64,000 nucleotides of DNA. Origin: Dryocosmus kuriphilus. Lineage: Eukaryota; Arthropoda; Insecta; Hymenoptera; Cynipidae. Below, piece by piece: positions 1-11,023 of the stretch (position 1 is its first letter; every line of letters starts with the position of its first letter). The stretch spans positions 106,232,442 through 106,296,441 of the forward strand of contig CM076197.1 in assembly GCA_038277395.1 (NCBI GenBank), written 5' to 3'. The notes under the pieces were generated by a model. The model saw nothing but the letters and a program-made list of their open reading frames with translations. It did no database searches and was not told the DNA's origin. The position numbers were made by a program, and so were the translations under genes.

Positions 1-239
1 TCGACGAGATCTACAACTTTTATTTGAAATATTTTTTGTTATTTTGCATATTAGTTGAGATAAACGCAAAAAACCATGATTTTTATGGGGTTTTCATGGT
101 TTTTACCATGAAAATCGACTAGTCGCCAATTTTCACTATCATATTCGTAATCAGCGCGTCAAAATACATAAGTACACGGAGCCCGAAGAAAATCGGACAT
201 ATGTCCTTTTCGGAAGTACACCCTTACTTCCTACAGTTT

Positions 240-1240
240 TTTTTTATCTTGCCGGAAAATTGATTTTTTGATTTTGTGAAAACCATTTTTGATGGATAAA
301 ACCATAAACACTGATCAAAAACCGCTCGTTAAAGAACTCGTCCTTTCTTTTTGGACTCTGAAGAAGTGTGCCAAAGCGCAATCCAATCTGATGATTCTTT
401 CAAAAGTTATCGCAGTAACAGACGCCGACGACAACGACAACGACGACGACAACGACAACAACAACAGACAGACACCGTCATGAAAACCGTTTCTTCTCAC
501 TCAGGGGGTCTCAAAACATGGAGATTTGATGGAATCGGCGTAATTCAGTTTTCATATAAAACTAATACCTGAGCATCGGGCAGATTTTTCAATAAATTTC
601 AATAACTTTCTTATTAGCTTTATAATAATGTATTTTTTGATTAAAAGAACATTATTATACGTTTTATGAATAAAAATTATGCGTTGGATCAAACAAGAGT
701 TTTAAGCAAATTTGTAAATCTTTTTAAGGTGAACAACTTTATTTATTATCATTTTTTCGTATCTTGCATAGTTTTACTGAAAAGTGGATTTGTTTGTATT
801 TAATAACATATTTCACGAATAACTAAAAAAAAAATGCATCTGTCCGAAAAAATGATAGAAAGTAAATTTATAGATCTTTTTGAGATGAACAACTTTGTAT
901 ATTACGATTTTTTCGTATCTTGCATATTTTGGCGGGAAATTTGAATTCTTGATTTTTGTAAAGAAGTTATGATAGATAAAACCATAACCACTGATCAAAA
1001 ACCGCTGGTTTGCGAACTCGTTCTTAATTTTTACGCCCTAAATAACTGTGCCAAAGCACAATGCAATCTAATTAGTTCTTAGGAAGTTATCGTGGAAACA
1101 TGCTAACGATAACGACAACAAAGACAGACAGACACCAACGTAAAACATGTTTTTTCGGATTCAGGGGGCCATGAAACGTCGTCGACATTTCATGAAATCC
1201 GCGAAAGTCAGTTTTCACATAAAACTAATACCTTTCTCAT
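240..1240. repeat. Two direct copies of a dispersed repeat
   Basis: About 330 bp starting near 245 recurs near 930, offset by roughly 660-680 bp. Both copies hold a GATRGATAAAACCATAA block, a GACAAC-rich microsatellite with the motif CAGACAGACACC, a GGGG(T/C)C block and a terminal CATAAAACTAATACC. Short open frames here are low-complexity and not credible genes. The repeat class is not identified. Confidence 0.7.
690..1000 (-). repeat. 152-bp satellite units
   Basis: The block TTTTTTCGTATCTTGCATA occurs at 757 and again at 909, exactly 152 bp apart, followed each time by a variant of GGCGGGAAATTTG. It is the reverse complement of the tandem repeat at 59525-60080, so the same satellite sits near both ends of the window in opposite orientation. 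Confidence 0.7.
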
Positions 1241-2171
1241 TGAGATTAGAATGTAAAAATGGTTTTTCATCTCGAAAGCACATTCCGTGTGGACGTAAGT
1301 TGGTCCCAAGAAATGTCGGTAAAGTAGGAATTATATGACGTGAGTGTGTGTTACATGGCCTTAATACCAAAAACAATGGTTAATTTATCAAAATTCAAAA
1401 TGTATGACTTAGTTTATGATTTATTTTCGAGGCCCTATATTTTCTTCAGTTGTGAACGATGTTTGGAATTCGTTAATTTTGAAAGTTTCAAGTTAAGATT
1501 CTTTATAGTTTTAAAAACTTCCAATTATAAATATGTATTATAATTTTCAACGTCTTTAGAATAATTAAATTTTGAATGTCCACAATTTAGAATTCTTTAG
1601 TTTTGAATGGTGAAAATAAAAGTACATTTTCTTTAAAAAGAAAGTTCATTTAGTAGAAAAATGTAAGAAGTTATGTTTGATCACAAATCAACAGTTTTTC
1701 CATAATCCTATTATTTTAATTCACACCTTCTTTGCAAAAAACACTCTGGCACTTAATTAAATTTATTCAGGCATGCAATGTCATATCGAATTCTTCTTAT
1801 TCTTCTTTTAATTACGGTTTACCACATTTACCGTAAATACGGTCAATTTGGTAAGAAATTTGGTAAATCTGGTAAATTTACGGTCACAGCTCATCTCTAT
1901 TCTCCATGGAGCAAATTTTCATTGTAGTAACTTATGGTGATTTTGTGGTGAATTATCATTCGCCTGGCAAATATCCCAACTATATCGTTTCATATTTATA
2001 GATATTTTTGTTTACTTATGTCTTGATATCTGCAATATTTCTCAACTATGAAACAAGTTTATGCAAAATAGATAATTATTGATACTTATTATTGCAATCT
2101 TATGAAATTCATCGTAAGTAAGTCGTAAAAAATAGGAAATTGTTAAACAGTGTGTGATAAGAGGATATAAA
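1241..2171. other. Intergenic, no gene seen
   Basis: AT-rich sequence without a supported gene. A small GGTAAATTTGG-type simple repeat lies around 1812-1888. The last 100 bases may be promoter or 5' UTR of the ZAD gene. Confidence 0.5.
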
Positions 2172-2990
2172 ATGGGTAGCACTGACAAGGCTGTGATCAC
2201 GGGGTTCATATGCAGACTTTGCAGCAAGATGAATCGTTTTGTAATTCACATTTATGGCGAGGAAGGCGAGAGGATGAAACTGGCTGATAAAATTAATGCT
2301 TACCTGCCAATTACGGTAATTTTTAATTCATTGCAGAAAATACTTTATACTTGTTTCAACCATTTCTGTTCTAAACACTTCCAACACTTTTGACATTGAC
2401 TGATTGACAGTAGTCTGAAAACAAGAATGTAATGGAGGACTGTTGTTTGTATTATTATTTTTAATCAAATTTCATCACCGATATTTAAAAACATGAACAA
2501 ATTATTAAAAATTTAGGATTTCAATGCTTCGAATTTGTCAAAAGTCAAAATGAGAATATTCTCAACTTAGTGAAAATGCAGGTTTGTGTAGTATTATAAA
2601 AACGATTTAGAACATTACAGTGAGGCAGCAATATTGTATTTCATATGCACCATTATTGGTACCTGACTCTACTGACTGGTTAGAAAACGTTCTTCATAAT
2701 GTATGTACATTTTCATGAATTGTGGAGATTAAAATTTTTTTTTAAAGTAGTTACAGTATTGTCGAATACAGTATTTTTCTGAACCTGAACAGGTGAACGC
2801 AAACGATCAACTGCCAAAAACTGCTTGTCTGCATTGTATCGAGCGATTGGAGGCTCACCACGAATTAATGGAGCAGTTCATGTTTGCGAAACGGAGATTA
2901 ACAACAGGAAACAGATCAAACTCCATACCTTCCAGCTCGGTGACAAAAACCGCGGATACGACTGCATCGGCCAGTTCTCCTCCGTGTTGA
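2172..2990 (+). CDS. ZAD-only protein (zinc-finger-associated domain)
   Basis: Two coding exons, 2172-2315 and 2793-2990, join in phase 0 across a GT-AG intron and give 113 residues. The ZAD fold is visible: a first C-x2-C (CRLC, residues 14-17), a mid segment with VNANDQLPKTACLHC, and the second C-x2-C at residues 60-63, followed by an amphipathic helix. ZAD domains bind zinc and mediate dimerisation, usually at the N-terminus of C2H2 transcription factors. Here the protein stops after a Ser/Thr-rich tail and no C2H2 finger follows, so it would be a DNA-binding-less ZAD protein or one partner of a heterodimer. The ATG at 2172 was chosen because it directly precedes the domain. A polyadenylation-like AATAAA lies at 3355. 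Confidence 0.85.
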
Positions 2991-3854
2991 CGCATACAAA
3001 CTCCGTTTCTGAAATTTCTAAATAATCCAGATACGCAAATTCGCGAGTAAACCTAAATTTATTCCGACATAAAATAAAATAAAATCACATCTATTTAAGC
3101 ACCGACGCTTTAACACTTTTTGTAGCATACTATTTTCAAACAATTTGATCAATAATTAATTTCGAAATATCTTTTTTTATTCACTTTAGTCACTAATGAT
3201 GATGGGTGGCTCAAACTGCAGGTTTTGTTTTTGTTTCCAACGAGCCGATTTTATAGTGCATTATTTTTCTTTTGAAAGACTGTGAAAAATATATAAATAT
3301 ATAGTATATGCATATAATTATACTACTCTATGTTCTTAAGAGTGTAAATCATTTAATAAATAATCGTGAATTAACCTTGACTGTAGTTCAGTTTGTGGTA
3401 ACAATTCATGATAAAAAGCGTTTTTTTACGTTTGTCTGATACACTGAATAATTCTTGTGTGCTTGGATATTCAGAAATCAGTGTCTGTGTTAAAATTGTA
3501 ACAAAGAACGGTACTCATAAAACGTGTTATTTTACAGTTTTTTTTAGAGAAATGATTTCAAAATCTGCTTAAAATTTCTCAAATTTCAAGCATACACTAT
3601 GTAAAAGTGCCACGGTCACAAATATGATTCTCCTTCACGTTAATGGAGCATAGAGGGGAAATGGCGAAGCCATGATTTTATGACTTTAATCCTAAATTTA
3701 CCGACAGATTAAAAATAACTTAAAAGTATGTAATATAATTAATAAAATTAGCTTTAAATGAAAATTCTAAACTAAGATTAGAATTCTTGACTATGGTTTA
3801 TGGTTCAATATTGTTCAATAAAATAAACGTTTTAAAATCGTAAAAAAGAAACTG
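2991..3854. other. 3' UTR and intergenic, no gene seen
   Basis: Contains the likely 3' UTR of the ZAD gene, with AATAAA at 3355-3360 and earlier AATAAAATAAAA near 3070. The rest is AT-rich with no supported frame. Confidence 0.5.
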
Positions 3855-3860
3855 TTTATT
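3855..3860 (-). terminator. Polyadenylation signal of the Maf gene
   Basis: TTTATT on the + strand reads AATAAA on the minus strand, about 45 nt past the Maf stop codon, the expected spacing for a short 3' UTR. Confidence 0.6.
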
Positions 3861-3903
3861 CCAACAATCCTTCCGTTCCTATCGAGATAGTAGTGATCTT
3901 AAG

Positions 3904-6900
3904 TTAGTATAGATCAGATGATAATTTATTTAAGTGCTTTAACGTAGAGTATAATGGCATTCCCATCACAGTGTAAAAGTCACCATTTATTTTTTCTACT
4001 AAGCAGCCTCCCACCCCTTGAATTCCATATCCTCCGGCTTTGTCTCTGAAATAAGAGACAATATAAAAAATGTTTTTTTTTTTTAATTTTTAAATTATGT
4101 TTTCTAGTTATTTGCAATCGTTTATAAACTTACAAGGGTTCTCCAGTACGAATGTAAGCTTTAATTTGATCTTCTGAAAGATCTCCGAACTTGACTTCAG
4201 TCGATTCGTAAAATCGTATCTCAGTTTTTTTAGTTTTTAGACACACTCCCGTGTAAACGGTATGAGTTTTATTATTTAAGCTATACAAGAAAGTACAAGT
4301 TTTTAATACCTACGACAGCATTTCAACCTAATTTCTTAATTAACTATTAATTTATACTATAATTAAAGAACTGACCAAGACAACATTTTAAAAGCATCCT
4401 GCTCATCTTTTGGTTTTCCATAAATTACATCTCCTAAAGTAACTAGAGTATCGGCTCCAATAATTAGATCTGGAAGCGCTTTATCCTTTTTTAATCGTTC
4501 AAATACGTCCAAGACTTTAAAGTTAGCCAAATCTTGAATATAGTCGCTGTGGCTGTTATATTTGGACCTATCCAAGTTTTCATTGTATAAAGATGGCATA
4601 ATTTCCACTTTCAAACCCTAGAGAAAATATAATAAAATAATTATTTCAAGTCTGATATCCTGGCTAGTAACTATTCAAGCGAAATTATTCTGATCATAAA
4701 ATAGAGTGAAAATATCAAGGAAAATATTATCAAAATAAAACAAATTATTAATTGAGGGGTCGGATGCAATAAACAGACGAACGCTCGAAAACGCGTAAAA
4801 GGATTGTCCGAACATTTTTCGATATGAAAATTTTAAAATTCAAAAAATTTAATTTTTCAAAATCTTACAGTATAGAAAATAAAAAGAAGAAACTTTTTTG
4901 TATTCTCAGTTTTTTTTACAATGATTATTTTTAATAATAAAATTGAAAAGGTGAGAAAAAATTGTCCGCATATTTAGTTATTTTTTAAAACAAATCGTCA
5001 TAAGTTAATCAAATATTATTGAAACTGTTTAAAATTTGGTTTGCACTTGCAGTATACCATATTGATGCCCACAAAGTGAACAAAAATGTGAAAGTGGCCT
5101 TTTGCTTACTAATATTTAATTGCAAATTGAAGACGGTCGGTAACTATGTTTTTTGAGCTTCCCCGAGAAAAAGTATCGAGATAATGGAGTTGAAAAAACT
5201 TTCAGTAAGAGATTTGTTTCTCACTACTGAAGGAAGATTTCTTTAAATTTTCAGATCGATTAATTAAAAATTGGCTGAAATATCCATTTTATTATTAAGT
5301 ACGTGACGCCGTTTATGAGCAAGTTCAATCGCTACGCGACGTTCGCTCAGTTCGTCTGAATTCGTCTACTCAGGACTCGACTTTTGAATAAAGAAACATT
5401 TAAACTCCTCTAGAAAACTGTTCTTTTATCCTAAATAATAGGTAATTAGACGCTTCAAACATTAAATGGGGTTGTGGCATATTTTCAAATACTTTTTTCT
5501 CATAGTGAAAATAAAAGAACACTAAAAATAGAACATAATTACTTGAGGAAAGTTTAAATATTTTTTTTAATATCTAAAAAGTATACTTTTTGAGTGCTTT
5601 GCGGGAAAATGAGGCATTGTTGATTGGGTGAGCACCGGAAGTAAGCATCAGTTTGAGTAGCGCGGTTGCGGCACCTTGCTCTCACTGGCTCTCACACTAC
5701 ATATTGACTATGTGTACTTACTACTTAGACGGTTGCGCTGCGTTGGCCAACTATGAACTAATGGTTATGTACAAAAGCAGACAAAAGCATTATACTTATG
5801 GAAAAATTTTTGATTTTTTTTTCTTTTTTTAAAGATCTGATGCAATGAAAACAAAAACTTTTTCTGTAAAAGACGCACAAAATGTATTCGAAATATAATC
5901 GAAAGATTTCAGTTTCATGAGTGCAGAAATATTTAAATTTTCGTAAATTGAATAAGTGAGCTGACAGACTGGGTTTGAGATTCTGTTCAGTGTTTTTACT
6001 TCCTAGCAGACGACACTCGCTGCTTATCTCGTACGCGTGTTTATGCCGGTTGTCAAGGAGAACACGAGTGCAGTAAAAGGTTTACCTACGTGGAAATGGA
6101 AATGCTAATTAAGACAGGATTTCAAGCGGTAACTTCTGATATTCAATTTAACCCCGAAGCCATAAAAATGGGAAATGCTCTAGCCTCCTGTCATGCTTAT
6201 CGTGTACATGAGTTACGGTTATGTGTAACTGTCATAACAAGACCAAAGCAACACGACTGTCAAGCAAGTACTTACGAATTGCTTGCCGATTTTTTATCGT
6301 GGAATTTTTTTTCCGTAAAATTTGTATACAATTATAAATTCTGGTGTAGTTCTTTGGGTGACAAAATTAAACATTTGGTTTTTTAACATTAATCAAATTT
6401 TTGCGTTTTCTTAACTGGTTTTATTAATGCATTTTGTATTGAATTTTCTTAAAAATGGCAAGCTTTTGGACTTAAATAATTTAATAACAGACAATTTTGC
6501 TTTAGTACCTGCCTTTTTCGGCCTATTTGTTTTTTTACCATTTCATCAAATTAATAAAAATCGAAAATTTTAATGTATCACTTTCGGCATTGATAGTAAA
6601 AAAGTATTTATTATAATATAAATAATTCGAAGAACGATCTGACAAGTCCAGCATAATTTGCAAAACTGATACAATTCTTTACTAAAAATAATAACAAGCA
6701 CACTGGAAGGCTTGTTTACATTTTTTTCTAAGAAAAAGAAGGATACAAAATACAGGGTGAAACAATTCTTGCGAAGCAAAATTTTCTGTATGTTTAGTTA
6801 CATGCTAATGCAATTAAAATAAAGACAATTTAATGTTTGAAGCGTCTAATTACCTATTAATTAGGAGGAGAGAACAGTTTATAAAGGAGTTTAAATGTTT

Positions 6901-7686
6901 CGTTATTCAAAAGTAGAGTCCTGAGTACACGAATGCAGACGAACCGAGCGAACGTCGATTAGCGGTTGAACTTGCTCATAAACGGCGTCGCGTGCTTTCT
7001 TATAAAATGGATATTTCAGCCAATTTTTAATAAATCGATCTGAAAATTTCCAGAAATCTTCCTTCAATAGTGAGAAACAAATTTCTCGATGAAAGTCTTT
7101 TCAACACCATTCCCTCGATACTTTTTCTCGGGGAAGCTCAAAAAACATGGTTACCGACCGTCTTCAATTTGCAATTAAATAATTATTAAACAAAAGGCGA
7201 CTTTCATATTTTTGTTCACTTTGTGGGCATCACTATGGTATACTGCATGTGTATACCAAATTTTAAATAGTTTCAATAATATTTCATTAACTTATGACGA
7301 TTTATGTTTCAAAAAATAACTAAATATGCGGAAAATTTTTTCTCACTTTTTCAATTTTATTATTAAAAGTAATCATCGGACAAAAAAACTGAAAATAGAA
7401 AAAAGGTTCGTCTTCTTATTGTCTATACCGTAAGGTTTTGAAAAATTAAATTTTTTTAATTCTAAAATTTTTATATCAGAAGACGTTTGGACAATACTTT
7501 TAAGCATTTTGGAGCGTTCGTCTGGTTATTGCATCTGGTCCCTCAATTATTAACAATATTCTCCAGAAAATTAGAGGTTATGCAAATAATACGTACCAAT
7601 TTCTGGATAATTTCCTGACGCCTGGGTGAACTGCTAGCCAAAATAATTCTACCAGCAGAAAGTGTTTGAACTGCTGGTTCCAGCAT
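3904..7686 (-). CDS. Maf-like nucleoside-triphosphate pyrophosphatase
   Basis: Four exons (7597-7686, 4376-4617, 4134-4280, 3904-4045) join in consistent phase to 206 residues, the usual Maf length of about 200. Maf proteins hydrolyse dTTP, UTP and modified nucleotides to monophosphates, acting as house-cleaning enzymes; the animal homologue is the N-terminal half of ASMTL. Hallmarks are all present: ILASSSPRRQEII near residue 15 (nucleotide-binding loop), GADTLV in exon 2, YGKPKDEQDA, HTVYTGVCL, FYESTEVKF and the C-terminal DKAGGYGIQG with GMPLY. The first in-frame ATG after an upstream stop is used. Intron 1 is about 3 kb because a foldback transposon (4752-7546) sits in it; the splice sites look intact, so the gene is probably functional. 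Confidence 0.93.
4752..7546. mobile_element. Foldback DNA transposon with ~717-bp inverted repeats
   Basis: The left arm (4752-5467) and right arm (6828-7546) are long inverted repeats beginning TTGAGGG..C.GATGCAATAA. The direct repeat TTATTAA flanks both ends (4745-4751 and 7547-7553), consistent with a 7-bp target-site duplication, or with TTAA plus chance matches. The 1.36 kb interior has only a weak 98-codon frame at 6090-6386 that I cannot assign, so it looks non-autonomous. It lies in intron 1 of the Maf gene. Confidence 0.88.
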
Positions 7687-8340
7687 TTTATTCAACAGAA
7701 TTTTAATTTGGGCTAAATATACATTCTTCTCTCTATTTCGAACCCCCTAAAATATGCTATGCTGTTTTGACATGACGTGATGACGGTCAGTGGTGTGATG
7801 ATCGCACTTGCGCGCTCATCTAAATTGCGAAACACGAACCATGCAAAAGACATAGACTCGCGGATGAAACGTAAATTCACCATTTAATATAACGGGCAGC
7901 AAAATAATAGGAATGAATGACCAATTTTCGTGAGTTTCAAATAGTTTCAGTTTATTTTGCTAAAATAAATATTTTTTTATAATAAGGCAGAAATGAGACA
8001 AGCGAGACTAAGAAGAAAACCAGGAAAGTCTGTTTCTCTTCTTAGTATAATTGAGAATTTAAGGCATATTTATCTTACATAAAGAAAACTTTAAAGAGAA
8101 ATTAACCAGTGAGACAGATCAGTCAATACTTTGAAGAGTCACATTGATTTATATAAAATCAACAATATTTAATAAGGGTCATGAGGACCATATTGATTCT
8201 CATGCCACTTCAAAATAAGTACTTTTATGCAATAGCTTATTGGAAATGTTCTTTAGGATAGCTCTAAATAAGTCTTCCACCAGACAGGTCGACGAGCATA
8301 TAAATACAATTTTATGATTGCAATGAGAGAGAGAGAGAGA
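7687..8340. other. Upstream region of the Maf gene
   Basis: The region just above the Maf start (to about 7870) is less AT-rich and is the likely promoter and 5' UTR. The rest has no supported gene. A short GA microsatellite is at 8325-8340. Confidence 0.45.
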
Positions 8341-8349
8341 TCTCAGAAA

Positions 8350-8390
8350 CTGGCGTAAGGGAGTATAAACTAATATAAACTTATAAGTGT
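8350..8390 (+). repeat. SINE 3'-tail fragment
   Basis: GTAAGGGAGTATAAACTAAT resembles the 3' tails of the SINE copies at 16134-16652 and 37737-38061 (GGGAGGGAGTATAAACTAAT on the minus strand). Only the tail is recognisable. Confidence 0.4.
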
Positions 8391-8689
8391 AATCAAATTT
8401 TAACTACTATAAATACTGAGTAAGCCTCTCTCTTTGGGTGGATAGTTTTATGATCGCCGTACTGTCTCGAGTAAGCCCGGAACGTTGGAGTCGAGACCCT
8501 TCAAATCTTGAGTGGGTGCGGATGGCCAGGGTTCAGAGTGAAGACAAGGCAAAGCAACTTAATGATGGAAACATCAATGAATGTGACAAAAGCCAAAGAG
8601 TGCACGTCATGGGTACTCTAATTTTTGATTGGCTTTCCTCCTGATTAGAAGCATCCCAAAAAGGGAGGACCCAAAAAGCTGATTGGCTA

Positions 8690-9060
8690 AATATGCCCCA
8701 CAAAATTTCAACTCGCGGTGTTGGATGTCTTTGCGGGCTCTCGGTGGTCCGGGACTCACTTTTAAAAGCAGAAAGAACCTAATCTCAGAAGTGAGAAGTC
8801 GTCTCTTCTCTTCCGTTCTGGGATTAGACTTAAACTTTTCCTTTGTAAAATTTATAAAATCAATAATAAACATAATTAATAGTATTATTTTAAATTTCTC
8901 AATTTTTCTCTCCGATTTTCGATCTTATTTTCATAAGCCAGCCGATTAAGGAAATAATTTTAAAACGCGCACAAAGTTTGAATATAGTTTATTATTCAAA
9001 CACTGGCGGCCACAGAGCGGGCTCGTCACAGGGGCAAGGGACGAACGGTTAAAATTTCCA
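8690..9060 (+). repeat. Possible solo LTR plus primer-binding-like edge
   Basis: A TATA-like TTTTAAAAG near 8760, a start-like region, AATAAA near 8865 and then a G-rich edge (ACTGGCGGCCACAGAGCGGG at 9000) follow in the order seen in LTR elements. No second LTR or coding region was found, so this is tentative. The open frames on both strands here are not convincing proteins. Confidence 0.3.
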
Positions 9061-9246
9061 ACATCGCTGCGCATGCGCTAGGTGTATACGGGCGGCAAAT
9101 TAAAATTTTGTTTAAATCTGGTATTTTCACTTCCACTAGCCGTTGAGAAATTATCACCGCGCAAAGTGCTGAAGGAAAACAAACCCAAGTGCCTAATGCA
9201 TTTCTTATGGCATAACAATTACTGAGTGATTTTAATTAAGATTAAA

Positions 9247-9510
9247 ATGTGATCGTGCTTTGTTGTGGGTTGTTCGACTCATTCTTGTAACGAGGATGTA
9301 TTGTTTTTTCGGATTCCAGCAATTGTAGATAAGTGAACTAGGAAAAAGTACAATAGCTGTGATGAAGAAAAGCGCGACAAAGAGGTTAAAAGTTTGTCAA
9401 CGAGACGCCAAAAAGCGTAGATAAGTGCATTAAAGCGTGGAAGTTTATCGGAAAAGAAATTTAAAAATTACCGAATGTCAGAAACACTTTATCAGAGTTA
9501 AGTTTATAAA
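9247..9510 (+). pseudogene. Degenerate THAP zinc-finger domain
   Basis: Reading from the ATG at 9248 gives a stop at codon 2, then SCFVVGCSTHSC and FFRIPAIV, further stops, and later STRRQKA and ISALKRGSL. This matches the layout of insect THAP domains: C-x4-C, the FFRIP core, and the basic KRRRKW helix. At least three in-frame stops make it non-functional. It sits between the inverted ends of the 9134-10349 element and is best read as a decayed P-type transposase N-terminus rather than a host THAP gene. Confidence 0.7.
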
Positions 9511-9725
9511 ATGTTCCGTATATTATGTTTCTTAGTGAACACGATATAGTTTAGACCACTCGTTTCGACGCTAAATACAATCATCGTGAATCGGTTTTCG
9601 GGCCGGAATTTAAATAATATACATTATAAATGGCTCGTATAAGTGAAATTAATAGATTTAAAAACTTTTTAATATGGTATTAACCTTTTGTGTATATATG
9701 TCTCTTTTCAATACGAGATCCTTTT

Positions 9726-10190
9726 TATCAGGGAAGGCCTGCTGCTTTGACAGATCCCTGCCGACAGAAAATCTCAGCATATTCTCAGGAATATTGTCAA
9801 GCTAATTTTAGGTTTTGTTCAGGCTCGATTTGAATGATTTCGTCTCTAGAGATGGTCTGATAGATTTGGGATTTACGAACCTTCAGGCCATTTAGAAGCC
9901 CTACCTGAAACTTTAAAAACATGACAGTTTGCAGAGAGTCGTCTTAAGAACTTCTCTGAACCTGAGGATCTTTAAGCATTTTCCAGTGATTTCTATCGGT
10001 AGTTATGAAACGAGTCCAGATTGGATATCCTGTCAAAATCTAGGTTTTAATGTAGGTTTTGCATTAAAAGATGAATCTGCGATGGAAAGGCATGGAAGAC
10101 ACGGAAAAAACATTATAACCTAGAATCTGACAGGGTACCCAGTCTGGACTCGTTTCATTTGTCAAAGCAGCAGGCCTTCCTGATAAACGT
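9726..10190. mobile_element. Inverted-repeat MITE split by another MITE
   Basis: The right arm reads outward as TTTATCAGGAAGGCCTGCTG then CTTTGACAAATGAAACGAGTC. The left arm holds the same sequence but is interrupted after CTTTGACAG by 9752-10003 and resumes at ATGAAACGAGTCCAGA. Without the insertion it would be about 210 bp, nearly all palindromic. Confidence 0.75.
9752..10003 (-). mobile_element. CCCTGCCGATAG MITE, copy 1
   Basis: About 252 bp bounded by TCCCTGCCGACAGAAA and TTTCTATCGGTAG, homologous over its length (reverse orientation) to copies at 15732-15984 and 32786-33039. It interrupts the left arm of the 9726-10190 element and is therefore younger. This copy is the most diverged of the three. 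Confidence 0.8.
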
Positions 10191-10390
10191 AGATTGTTTA
10201 CAATAAAGCAGTGGCACATAAGAACCTTAATCTTTGGTTCTTCCCTCTACGGTTCTACAAGGGAAGTGAAGTGACCTCAGCGCCGTTGGCCATTGCACTC
10301 AGCACTACTTTGCGCGGTCAATGTTTTTTCAACCTTTCAACGGCTAGTGTATAGAGAATAGACAAGGAAAGGAAACCAAACTAGTGTATA

Positions 10391-11023
10391 CGAAAATGTG
10401 CACTTTTCTGTTGCCAGAAGTACGAAGTTTGTTCGAACATCCTGTACGAGGCGCGCCACTCGCACCTGAAAAAGAGATATGTCTAATATTGTTTTAAATA
10501 TACATATATTTTTTTATTTTGACTAGTCAGTTCAAGTCAGTTTTATTAAAATATTCAGTATTAATAGTTAATTCTAGTGACAGTGTATAAATGTACTTAA
10601 TAGAAAATGAAGGAGGTAGGTAATTTATATTTATTAAACTACATAAGTGTAAAAATGACTGGTTTGTGTGGATGAGAAAGCTGGTATAAATATAACCACA
10701 AATGAAGAATGCAAAAAATAAAATTATTATAAAAAGTTTTTGATGCTTCTAAATAGGTGAAAAAATTAAATATAAAAAACAGATAATCACCTGATTCGAA
10801 ACGAATGTAGAGAAATATTTAATGGTTGTACATTGTGTAAGTACTATGTGTTTTGAAATAGAAGGTAATAGTCATCGCGGTTATCGCAATACTTTGAAGG
10901 GTATGATGTTGACAAACTGAAACGGATGGCCATATTTCTTTTTTTAAGTGCGAGTGGCGCGTCTCGTACGGAAAGTTCGAACACTACTTCGTACTTCTGG
11001 CAACAATAAAGTGCACGTTTTCG
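10391..11023. mobile_element. DNA transposon remnant with ~85-bp inverted repeats
   Basis: 10391-10479 and 10929-11023 are inverted copies (GTGCACTTT..TGTTGCCAGAAG, TACGAAGT, GTTCGAAC, GTACGAG, CGCGCCACTCGCAC). The 450-bp interior shows no coding remnant I recognise and no target-site duplication is evident. Confidence 0.75.

Larger units (their letters stand above)
9134..10349 (+). mobile_element. P-like element remnant with THAP domain, carrying nested MITEs
   Basis: Ends are inverted: CACTAGCCGTTGA at 9134 and TCAACGGCTAGTG ending at 10349, with a further matching CCGCGCAAAGT block in each arm. A dead THAP domain lies inside (9247-9510), as in P-superfamily transposons. No clear target-site duplication remains. 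Element 9726-10190 inserted into it later. Confidence 0.6.

Noticed and set aside
6090..6386. 98-codon frame inside the foldback element as a transposase
   Set aside because: No conserved motif, acidic triad or zinc-binding pattern could be seen; too short and compositionally plain.
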